Below, in pieces: positions 1 to 7,650 of a DNA stretch of 64,000 nt (the first letter of the stretch is position 1; each line of letters begins with the position of its first letter). Source of the stretch: Bifidobacterium sp. B4142 (GTDB taxonomy: Bacteria; Actinomycetota; Actinomycetes; Actinomycetales; Bifidobacteriaceae); the NCBI RefSeq assembly GCF_026537325.1, contig NZ_JAFNMJ010000001.1, positions 682,001 to 746,000 of the forward strand, given 5' to 3'. The notes beneath the pieces are model-generated. The model was not told where the DNA came from and ran no database searches. It saw only the letters and a list, made by a program, of their open reading frames with translations. The translations under genes were made by a program, and so were the position numbers.

Positions 1-1170
1 ACTGTGTCAGTCATCGGTCTGATTCCGGCGAAGGCGGCCGGAGGCCCCGGTCTTCTGGCCCTGCAGCGTGCTCGAAAGGAGAGCGCAGGTTCAACCGCGA
101 TAGCCCTCCCAGCTATGATGGTTCTGACCATTGTCATCTCACTTGTGGCTGCCCTGCAGGCTGGTTCCATCGGCGGGGCGGTTCTGAGCTTGTACCCCTT
201 GAAGGCCGATGTTATGGCTACTTCCCTTGATCCGGATGCCGAAAACCGCGATCCATCCGAGCTGATCAGTGGGATGCCTGAGGTTCGAGACTTTGTCACC
301 TACCAGACTCAGCAATGGGCTATGGAAGGATCGCAGGGCCAGGCGGCAACGGTGGTATGGGAATCTGCAGATCAACTGCGGGGTCAGAATTCGTCGGGCA
401 TTCAGTTCTCCCCGGTTAAAGGGAATTTGGCTGACCTAGGTCCAGGGCGAGTCGCAGTGAATCAGGATTCCTCCTATTCCATAGGTGACACCGTCTGTCT
501 TCTTGATCGTCATGATCGACGGCATGAGGCACGGATCGTTGCTCTTGTTCAGTCGCCTAAGGGCATCCCACAACTATCTGCAAGCAATAACTATCCTCAG
601 TTTCTGACTGTGGATGATAACCTGCCTCGATTGGGGGAAGACCCACATACGATCATTCCCATTTCAGCTGCCAATCAGACTGATGCGCATAGGATTGTCA
701 CTCTTCTGAAGGGTGGCCTTCAGGGCGACTTCGCAGTGCAGACCAGGCAGGAATATATAGACGACTTTATTCAACGAGGCCTGTCCGGGCAGACGGCCTT
801 GACGGTCATGATCGTCGGCGGGACCGTTCTTGCCCTGATCTTCATGATGCAGTCTATCGCTATTTTGGCCTGGGAGCGCAAGCGGCAGAACCAGCGGCTC
901 AACAAGATTGGTGTTGTCTGGAGTTCAATAACCTGGTCGGGGGTGATGGAGACGCTGACCGATGTGGCCGGTGGCGCAGTAATGTCTCTGCTGGCGATTG
1001 TCATCGTCGAAGGCTGCATAGCCTTGAGTTTCGTCCAGGCCGGCATGTCTGTGGCTCTGACTCCTGTGCCCGTAGGCCGGTTCCTCCTAGTGACTGTTGT
1101 TCTGTTGCTGGTGGCGGTGTTCACATCCTGGCTGTGCAGTCTGCAATCCAGGAAGGCGGAAGAAGGCTAA
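1..1170 (+). CDS. ABC transporter permease, FtsX/MacB-like, 5' end cut by window
   Basis: C-terminal part of an FtsX-type ABC permease. The frame is open to the first base, so the gene probably begins upstream; the GTG at position 4 is only the first start codon visible. A membrane segment lies near residues 33-60 (AMMVLTIVISLVAALQAG), followed by an extracytoplasmic domain of about 200 residues and three closely spaced segments near residues 265-290, 318-345 and 358-380. That is the usual TM - large loop - 3 TM half of an FtsX/MacB permease. Such permeases work with an ABC ATPase, which would have to lie upstream. The substrate cannot be told. The next gene, a glycosyltransferase, follows closely on the same strand, so the two may be cotranscribed. 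Confidence 0.7.
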   Translation, partial: TVSVIGLIPAKAAGGPGLLALQRARKESAGSTAIALPAMMVLTIVISLVAALQAGSIGGAVLSLYPLKADVMATSLDPDAENRDPSELISGMPEVRDFVTYQTQQWAMEGSQGQAATVVWESADQLRGQNSSGIQFSPVKGNLADLGPGRVAVNQDSSYSIGDTVCLLDRHDRRHEARIVALVQSPKGIPQLSASNNYPQFLTVDDNLPRLGEDPHTIIPISAANQTDAHRIVTLLKGGLQGDFAVQTRQEYIDDFIQRGLSGQTALTVMIVGGTVLALIFMMQSIAILAWERKRQNQRLNKIGVVWSSITWSGVMETLTDVAGGAVMSLLAIVIVEGCIALSFVQAGMSVALTPVPVGRFLLVTVVLLLVAVFTSWLCSLQSRKAEEG

Positions 1171-1223
1171 ACTCGTCAGGAGGTTTGTCCCGCAGTAAGC
1201 CAAAGTTGCGGGTCGGTGTCACA

Positions 1224-2258
1224 ATGGAGAGCATGGGAAAGACCTTGAATAAGGCGGCCATGGTCGTCGTAACCTATAAGCGTCAGGAATTGCTGACAGG
1301 CCTGTTCGACTCGATTCTCCAACTTACCCAAGCCCCATGGCGGATTGTGGTGGTGGATAACGAGAATTCGGCAGACACGCGAACCATAGTTGAGCAGTTT
1401 TCTGAACGTGTGACAGGACGTTGGGGCAGGACCATCATCGACGGCTCCGGCAATCAAGATCGTGTGGTTTATCTGCCACAGGACCAGAATGGCGGCGGCG
1501 CGGGAGGCTTCTCCGCCGGTGTGGGGAAAGCATACGAGCTCGGTGCCGAATGGTTCTGGGTCATGGATGATGACGTTGCAGTAGAACCTGAAGGACTTGA
1601 CTCGCTGGCCCAATGGAGTGACCGCTATCAGGTGGTGCAGGGTTCCCGGCTGGATTATGATGGCGGTTCCTTCTATTGGCAGTATCATTTTCTCACTGCC
1701 TTGGGTATTCCAGACCCGATCGCCCCAGGTGATTTCGGACCATCAGGATGTCGGCCTATGAACACCATGTGCTTTGAAGGGGGATTCTTCTCCAGGCAGA
1801 TTGTGGATCAAATCGGTCTGCCTGATCCGCGCTTCTTCATCTATTGGGATGACACCATCTATGGGTATTTGGCATCCAAGGTCACACAGCCTGTGGTCAT
1901 ATCAGATGTAGTCATGCGCCGGACTCGCAACTTAGCTAATTGGAACATCGCTGGGGTGCGCCAGCTCAATTCCACGTCTGACATGAACCGTTATCACATC
2001 ATGCGCAACCGGGGCTTCATGGCCAGGTATTTCATGGTTCACGGGGACTATCGACCTCTGGCTTTCTCCCTGGGAACCCTAGCAACAGCTCTCAAGGAAG
2101 TCATCCGCCTTCTGGCTGTTGATCGTAGCCACATCATGACTGGTATTCCTGCCATCCTGAAGGGATGGGTGGATTCGCGCCAGATACTGCATGATCCCGA
2201 ATGGAGGCCCATGGAACCGCTTAAGAGACAACCAGCCGGGGAAATACAACGCGCCTGA
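1224..2258 (+). CDS. Glycosyltransferase family 2 (galactofuranosyltransferase-like)
   Basis: GT-A type glycosyltransferase. The N-terminus AAMVVVTYKRQELL is the nucleotide-sugar binding strand of family 2, and WFWVMDDDVAVEPEG near residue 110 carries the DDD metal-binding motif. The GGGAGGFSAGV loop before it is typical of GlfT-like galactofuranosyl or rhamnosyl transferases. No membrane anchor is seen, so it is probably cytoplasmic or peripheral and acts on a lipid-linked or cell-wall glycan acceptor; the real acceptor is unknown. The frame is open back to 1134, inside the preceding gene, but ATG 1224 places the Rossmann strand at the usual distance from the N-terminus. ATG 1233 is an alternative. 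An AGGAGG at 1178-1183 is too far away to decide the start. Confidence 0.75.
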   Translation: MESMGKTLNKAAMVVVTYKRQELLTGLFDSILQLTQAPWRIVVVDNENSADTRTIVEQFSERVTGRWGRTIIDGSGNQDRVVYLPQDQNGGGAGGFSAGVGKAYELGAEWFWVMDDDVAVEPEGLDSLAQWSDRYQVVQGSRLDYDGGSFYWQYHFLTALGIPDPIAPGDFGPSGCRPMNTMCFEGGFFSRQIVDQIGLPDPRFFIYWDDTIYGYLASKVTQPVVISDVVMRRTRNLANWNIAGVRQLNSTSDMNRYHIMRNRGFMARYFMVHGDYRPLAFSLGTLATALKEVIRLLAVDRSHIMTGIPAILKGWVDSRQILHDPEWRPMEPLKRQPAGEIQRA

Positions 2259-2271
2259 ATAGGTTTGACTG

Positions 2272-3042
2272 CTACTTTTCTTGACTTCCTGCCTGGAAGT
2301 AATCCATGGAACCGATTGGTCCAGCTAGATGGAAACCATCATTCCCATAGATTACCTTGGTGACTGCGGTGTTGGCCATGTCAGGGATAGGGCAATCGTC
2401 GTCGATGGCCACAAGGAACTGTTGAAGGCACATGCCTGAGGAGACCACCAGGACAGGCCCGCCGCCCTCTTCGATTGCGGACTGGGCGATGCGCGTCAGC
2501 ACAGCGATCATTCTGCTGCGGACCTGGGCCGTGGTCTCAGCCCGATCCTGTTCTTCCAGTCCGGCGGACAGGACGTCCTGGGCATCCAGCCGGTGGAAGG
2601 TGTCCTGCATATGGACGGAGATGTTTCTGCCGTAGGTTGCCTTGGCTGTAGTGAAGTCCTTGAACCCCATGGCGGCGCAGACCTGGTCAAGAGTGGTGCG
2701 CTCGTCCCGGCCCTCGAAACTGCCGAAATTATCCTCGCGCAGGTCAGGGTCAACGCCCACGCACAGGTCCCCATTGCCCGACATGTCAAGGGCCAGACGG
2801 GCGGTTTCATATTGTCGGCTCAGATTGCCGCTCCAGGCTGCCTGGAAACGAATGGGCCGCAGACCCCGGCCGAACTGGCGCACGTCCTCGCGACCTTGCC
2901 TGGTCAGGGGAAAATCGGACCAGCCCTGCATCAGGTGCATGACATTGGCCGTTGTTCTGCCGTGTCGGGTCAGGTAAAGGGTGGCCGGACCAGCTTCAGT
3001 GCTCGTTTGGGTGGTGGACTGTGATGATGCTCCATTGTTCAT
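2272..3042 (-). CDS. Histidine phosphatase family protein (phosphoglycerate mutase-like)
   Basis: Cytoplasmic phosphatase or mutase of the histidine phosphatase superfamily. The N-terminal LYLTRHGRTTAN contains the RHG motif whose His forms the phospho-enzyme. The second Arg region (LTRQGREDVRQFG), the acid region (REDNFGSFEGRDE) and a late segment VLVVSSGMCLQQFL also follow the family. In the last segment the second catalytic His, normally in a VSHG motif, is replaced by Ser (VSSG), so catalytic ability is uncertain. It is 256 residues, a normal length. It converges with the glycosyltransferase gene, leaving only 13 bp between them. The physiological substrate is not predictable from sequence. 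Confidence 0.75.
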   Translation of the reverse strand: MNNGASSQSTTQTSTEAGPATLYLTRHGRTTANVMHLMQGWSDFPLTRQGREDVRQFGRGLRPIRFQAAWSGNLSRQYETARLALDMSGNGDLCVGVDPDLREDNFGSFEGRDERTTLDQVCAAMGFKDFTTAKATYGRNISVHMQDTFHRLDAQDVLSAGLEEQDRAETTAQVRSRMIAVLTRIAQSAIEEGGGPVLVVSSGMCLQQFLVAIDDDCPIPDMANTAVTKVIYGNDGFHLAGPIGSMDYFQAGSQEK

Positions 3043-3093
3043 AGGTCATCACCCTACACGGCCCCCTTGCCTGATCACGGGGTACAGCCATGG

Positions 3094-3873
3094 TCAGGAC
3101 CTGATAAAGCGGCCTTTGTCGCCCCAGGTCCATGTGCCGCCTCCGGCTCCGATCTGAAAGTTCATTTTGGCTATGCCCAGATCAACGGCGGAACCATAGG
3201 CGACCGAGGGGTCCAATGTGGCGATCGCATCGCCTGAGCCCTTGTCCCAAGCGAATAGCACTGGCTGCCCATTCATGGCTGAAGGAGCCTTGGCGGCGGC
3301 AGCCACGCCGGCCTTGAACCATTCCGGAGCATCTTGGCGATCCTGCGCGCTCATGGATGAAGTCAGCTCCTCGTAGCTCTTGGAGGTTCGATGCTCGCTC
3401 TGACGTTGGCAAAGCTTGTCGAAGTCCTGGTTGCCGTAGCCGACCTGGTCGGCCGGATAGCCGATGGTGACCACTAGATAGAGCGACTGGCCGGGGGCGA
3501 TCCGGCAGTGGCGCTCGGCCGCCTGGCGGTCCCAGCTGCCCGACACCCATCCTGTCCCCAGTCCGTATAAGGTGGCGGCAAGAACTATGCGCTCGCCATA
3601 AAAGCCGGCTTTTTCCAGGCTCTTTTGATCATCTTTGGGTCCGACTAGGGCAAGGTAGTTGGCCGCATTGGCCAGGTGGCCGGAAGCGTTGTCGGCCGCG
3701 AAGGCGTCGGGTTTGCCCAGAACCAGCTGCATGTCCAGGCCGCTCAGCGTGTTCAGAGCGTTCAGAGTGCTGCCCAGCTGCCTGGCTAGTTCGGGATCGA
3801 TGGGCTTGGGATCGTATTCTCTGGCGGTGATTCGCACGTTGACTGCGTCAATAAGCTGTGTATGTTCGGTCAT
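3094..3873 (-). CDS. Nitroreductase family protein (FMN-dependent)
   Basis: Nitroreductase-fold flavoprotein of 259 residues if started at ATG 3873 (MTEHTQLIDAVNVRITAREY). The opening segment with a conserved Arg in RITAREYDPKP, the FMN-binding region around the middle (GFYGERIVLAATLYGLGTGWVSGSW) and the proline-rich C-terminal half (PSAMNGQPVLF) match the family. Such enzymes reduce nitro compounds, quinones or flavins with NAD(P)H. The open frame runs upstream to 4023, but the extension is low-complexity and overlaps the region used by the divergent ppgK gene, and an AGG lies just upstream of 3873. Function beyond the fold is unknown. Confidence 0.7.
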   Translation of the reverse strand: MTEHTQLIDAVNVRITAREYDPKPIDPELARQLGSTLNALNTLSGLDMQLVLGKPDAFAADNASGHLANAANYLALVGPKDDQKSLEKAGFYGERIVLAATLYGLGTGWVSGSWDRQAAERHCRIAPGQSLYLVVTIGYPADQVGYGNQDFDKLCQRQSEHRTSKSYEELTSSMSAQDRQDAPEWFKAGVAAAAKAPSAMNGQPVLFAWDKGSGDAIATLDPSVAYGSAVDLGIAKMNFQIGAGGGTWTWGDKGRFIRS

Positions 3874-3969
3874 AACCTCATTATTCCACCCAATTCTTTT
3901 CACTGCATGTAGTTGCACAAGGCCGGCGGAATGGTCTGCGCTTGGTCCGGATTGTGCCGCTGCCGAGGG

Positions 3970-3996
3970 TTGCAGAGACAGGGCTTGGGGTACAAT
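3970..3996 (+). promoter_or_regulatory. Putative sigma70-type promoter of ppgK
   Basis: TTGCAG at 3970-3975 and TACAAT at 3991-3996 are separated by 15 bp and lie about 50 bp before the ppgK start. The -10 is good; the spacing is one to two bases short of ideal, so this is tentative. Confidence 0.35.
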
Positions 3997-4046
3997 CGCT
4001 ACCGTGCCGGTTCGGACCCTCATCTTTGATCAGCTAAGGAGCAGCA

Positions 4047-4817
4047 ATGATTGAAACAGCGCAGGCTTTTGGAGTGGATATTGGTGGATCCGGCATCAAG
4101 GCTGCCCCTGTTGACCTGACGATCGGCGATTTTGCAGAGCCGCGCAAGAAAATTCTGACCCCGGAGCACTCGACGCCGGAGGCTGTAGGAGTCGTGGTCA
4201 AAGAGCTCCTGGACCGCTTCGAAGTTTCCTCGGACGTACCTGTGGGCATCGCTTTTCCGGCACCTGTTAAGCCTGACAAGCCGCTCGATTTCATGGCCAA
4301 CCTGGATCAAGCCTGGGTGGGAACCAATGTTCAGGAGGTCCTTTCCAAGGCCTGCGGCAGGCCCGTCAGCGTTGTCAACGACGCAGATGCGGCCGGCCTT
4401 GCCGAGGTACAGTACGGAGCGGCCAAGGGACAGAGGGGTCTGGTCATCGCCACTACGCTGGGTACCGGCATCGGCACGGCTCTGATCTACAACGGTGTTC
4501 TGATCCCCAACAGTGAGTTGGGCCACCTGACGCTGGACGGCAAGGACGCAGAGAAGTACGCGGCCTCTTCGGTGCGCGACCGCAAGAAGCTGAGCTATAA
4601 GAAGTGGGCCAACCGTCTGACCAAATACTACCGACTGCTTGAGCACTACTTCAATCCCGATTTCTTCGTCGTCGGCGGCGGTGTCAGTCGGATGAGCGAG
4701 AAGTTCCTGCCTCACATTGACATCAAGACTCCCATCGTGGCTGCCAAGCTGCGCAATCAGGCTGGCATTGTCGGCGCCGCCTATCTGGCTGACCTTCGGC
4801 AAAAGCGTCTGGGGTGA
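4047..4817 (+). CDS. ppgK: Polyphosphate glucokinase (ROK family)
   Basis: Phosphorylates glucose to glucose 6-phosphate using inorganic polyphosphate (and usually ATP) in the cytoplasm. The N-terminal phosphate motif GVDIGGSGIKAA, the catalytic Asp region VVNDADAAGLAE near residues 110-121 and the glycine loop ATTLGTGIGTALIYNG are the markers of actinobacterial PpgK. The 256-residue length and the basic C-terminal helix region (RDRKKLSYKKWANRL), proposed in the family to hold polyphosphate, also fit. ATG 4047 is preceded by AAGGAG at good spacing. The gene reads divergently from the nitroreductase gene, so the start region between them holds its own promoter. Confidence 0.92.
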   Translation: MIETAQAFGVDIGGSGIKAAPVDLTIGDFAEPRKKILTPEHSTPEAVGVVVKELLDRFEVSSDVPVGIAFPAPVKPDKPLDFMANLDQAWVGTNVQEVLSKACGRPVSVVNDADAAGLAEVQYGAAKGQRGLVIATTLGTGIGTALIYNGVLIPNSELGHLTLDGKDAEKYAASSVRDRKKLSYKKWANRLTKYYRLLEHYFNPDFFVVGGGVSRMSEKFLPHIDIKTPIVAAKLRNQAGIVGAAYLADLRQKRLG

Positions 4818-4891
4818 AGCAGGGCTTTTCTGCGACCAACCTGTTTGGGGCGTTCCGGCCACTGCTGGATCGCATGAGGAGCTGAAGAATC

Positions 4892-6073
4892 GTGCATTTT
4901 TCTCACCGTACAGGGTCTGACCGCCTCAATCGCATTGCTCTGGCCGAGTCAGGAGCACGCTCCCAAGGGCTCAAGCTGGGCAGGCTGAATGATTCCAACC
5001 CTACCCGTTTCGGACTGGCCCCGTCGTTCCTGCCCCAAGTCTATGAGGCCGAACCGAGAGGACCTCGTGTGGCCCGCCAGGCCCTGGCTGAGTTTCTGAC
5101 CAGGCGTCAGGAAGCGAATCAGAGCGTGGACGGTGCGGCGGTCGATCCTGATGACCTCTACCTGCTCTCCTCAACATCCCAGGCTTATTCCTGGCTGATG
5201 AAGCTTCTCTGCGATCCGGGTGATGCCATTCTGGAGCCCAGGCCTGGATATCCCCTGATCGAATCCATCGCCGGTCTGGAATGTGTCCGGACAATTCCAT
5301 ACCGCCTGGCCTACGACGGATCATGGGTCCTTGACCTGGCCACGGTCAGACAGGCTCTGGAAGGACCTGAGGGCGATTGTATCCGCGCTTTGGTCCTTAT
5401 CAACCCCAACAATCCCACAGGTTCCTACATTCACCCGGAAGAACGCCGGTCGCTGCTGGAACTCTGCCAGCGGCAGGGGGTGGCCATCATAGCGGATGAG
5501 GTCTTCTTCGATTACCCTCTGGACCCCTTGCCGGGTCGTGCCCGGCTGGCTGGTGAGGATCGGGTGCTGACCTTCGCCTTGGACGGATTCTCGAAGAGCC
5601 TGGCAGCTCCCCATGCCAAGGTGGGCTGGATCCAGGTTTCCGGGCCGGCCGACCAGGTTGCCGAGGCCAAGCGCCATCTTGATCTGATAGCGGATGATTA
5701 CCTGCCCATGAGTCTTCTGATCACCAGGGATATGGAGGCCATGCTCTCGGATATTCCTGGCCAGACCAGCCGAGTGGGTGAACGTGTCAGGGGCAATCTC
5801 GAAATCCTGAGACAGACACTGGTTCTAAAGGAGTCCTGTCTCTCTCTGCTCAGGCCTGAGGCTGGCTGGAACGTTCTTCTTCGCTTCCCTCAGGTCATCG
5901 ACGAGGAGGAGCTGATCCTTCGCTTGATCGGGTCCTACGGGCTGACTGGCCAGCCCGGATACTTTTTCGACATGCCAGGGAATGGGTATCTGGCCCTGTC
6001 GCTCCTGCCTGAACCCTCGGAATTCCAGCGGAATGCTGACTCAGTCGTGTCGGCGATTGAAAAAAAATTGTGA
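4892..6073 (+). CDS. Pyridoxal-phosphate aminotransferase, class I/II
   Basis: Fold type I PLP enzyme of 393 residues. LINPNNPTGSYIHPEE is the substrate/PLP Asn-Pro motif, IIADEVFFDYPL supplies the Asp that binds the pyridine nitrogen, and FSKSLAAPHAKVGW contains the Schiff-base lysine at residue 235. The amino donor and acceptor are not evident; sequence resembles AspC/YbdL-type aminotransferases. The start is a GTG at 4892 with GAGGAG about 10 bases upstream. It follows ppgK by 74 bp on the same strand and may be cotranscribed, but there is no obvious functional link. Confidence 0.8.
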   Translation: MHFSHRTGSDRLNRIALAESGARSQGLKLGRLNDSNPTRFGLAPSFLPQVYEAEPRGPRVARQALAEFLTRRQEANQSVDGAAVDPDDLYLLSSTSQAYSWLMKLLCDPGDAILEPRPGYPLIESIAGLECVRTIPYRLAYDGSWVLDLATVRQALEGPEGDCIRALVLINPNNPTGSYIHPEERRSLLELCQRQGVAIIADEVFFDYPLDPLPGRARLAGEDRVLTFALDGFSKSLAAPHAKVGWIQVSGPADQVAEAKRHLDLIADDYLPMSLLITRDMEAMLSDIPGQTSRVGERVRGNLEILRQTLVLKESCLSLLRPEAGWNVLLRFPQVIDEEELILRLIGSYGLTGQPGYFFDMPGNGYLALSLLPEPSEFQRNADSVVSAIEKKL

Positions 6074-6204
6074 CTGTGGGCCGTTTGCTGGCTGGTTTAC
6101 TCCGATAATAAGTTCTAAGTGACCATTCATCATGGAAGGGGGAGATTGGTTAGGCTCAATGATGAGCTACTGACTGCAGGGTTGCACAGGAAGGAAAGAC
6201 GATA

Positions 6205-7580
6205 ATGGGGAACGGAAATAAGGGTCAGAGGAGAAATCCAGCTGAGGGGGTTGGCGCTCGAGTCGGGGAAGACATCAAGGCAATGGCCTCCGCAGATGAG
6301 ACCGGAGGCGCCGCAGCGGACCGGGGCATTGACGCGAACCTGGCTCCGGACACGGGCAGAAGGCTCAACAATGCGGAGAAGGTCCGCTTTGCCATTGGCT
6401 TTGTCCTGGTATCCCTGCTCTGGGCTGCGCCCTTTACCATGGGATCCGGGGTCCTCCTGCCGCAGATTTTCAATTCCCTGCATGGGGTCAGCGCTGAAGC
6501 GGCTCTGGGGACAATGAATTCGATCGGCTGCGTGTTCGCCTTAGTGGCCAACGTTGTTTTCGGTGCTCTCTCAGACATGTCGAGGTTCCGAGTCGGCAAG
6601 CGCACCCCTTGGATCGTGTTGGGCGGAATTATCGGCGCCCTTGGTTTCTGCTGGTTATCCAGTCCCATACGCTCGCCATGATCATCCTCGGCTGGTGCAT
6701 TGTGCAGGTGGGCATCAACTGCCTGATAGCCCCGGCCGTGGCAGTCCTTTCAGACAGGATTCCTGAGTCGACCAGGGGAACCTATTCGGCACTCTATGGC
6801 GCCAGCCAGGTCATCGGCCAGCAGCTGGGAACCATCATCGGCAGCTCCTTCATAGCCAGCATCCATACAGGCCTTGTAGTCGCCATGATCATCTTCCTCT
6901 TCTCTGGTATCCTCACTGTGTTGATCTGGCCCCGGGAGAAGTCGGCTGCCAACACGGTCGTGGAACGAACCTGGGCAGATGTCGGCCGGTCCTTCATACC
7001 GCCCACCAAAAATTGCCGCGACTTCTACCTGGCGCTTCTGGGCAGGTTCACTTTCGTCGTCGGATGCTTCATGATCCAGGGCTACCAGCTCTACATACTG
7101 CAAAAGTACTGTCACCTGAGCGATGCCCAGGCCGCATCCACACTCAGGATCATGGCCCTGATCTCGGTGGTGACCACCATCCTGGCCTCCGTGGTTTCGG
7201 GCCCGCTTTCGGACTTTCTGCACAGGAGAAAGGTGATTGTAGCCACTAGCTGTCTGATTCTCGCTATCGGCATACTCTTCCCATTCCTGATGCCAACTGC
7301 AACGGGTATGTACATTTACGCCGCCCTTGCTGGAATCGGCAATGGCTGCTACATGTCAGTCGACCAGGCGCTGAACGTCGATGTGCTGCCGAACGCCAAG
7401 GAAGCAGGCAAGGATCTGGGTATCCTCAACCTGGCCAATACGATCGGTCAGGTGATCGCTCCCGGGTGCACCACGCTGGTCATTGGACTCTTCGGCGGCT
7501 ACAGGATGATCTTCCCGGTCGCCATCGCCTGCTTGCTGGTGGGAACAGTATTCATCATGATGATTCGCAAGGTCAAGTGA
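6205..7580 (+). pseudogene. MFS sugar transporter, frameshifted
   Basis: Twelve-helix major facilitator protein in two overlapping frames: 6205-6681 carries the N-terminal extension, the first helices and the MFS loop motif GALSDMSRFRVGKR, and the downstream frame carries the rest to 7580. Homology passes from one frame to the other at the sequence coding WL then IQSHTLAM, near 6655-6657, as if a single base were missing after TGGTT. No slippery heptamer is visible, so this is a mutation or sequence error rather than a programmed shift. The joined protein would be about 458 residues. ATG 6205 has GGAAAG upstream. It precedes the beta-glucosidase by 70 bp, suggesting uptake of beta-glucosides or oligosaccharides. 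If the frameshift is real, the transporter is inactive. Confidence 0.8.
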
Positions 7581-7650
7581 GTCTGAAAACCTGTAATCCG
7601 GACCTGTACTGAGCAGCGGCCCGGCCAATCAAACCCGAAAGGAAAAAGAC

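Noticed and set aside
3874-4023. 50-residue N-terminal extension of the nitroreductase
   Set aside because: Low complexity, overlaps the ppgK promoter region; ATG 3873 starts at the family N-terminus.
6640-6670. Programmed -1 frameshift in the MFS gene
   Set aside because: No slippery heptamer and no strong downstream structure; a base loss is simpler.
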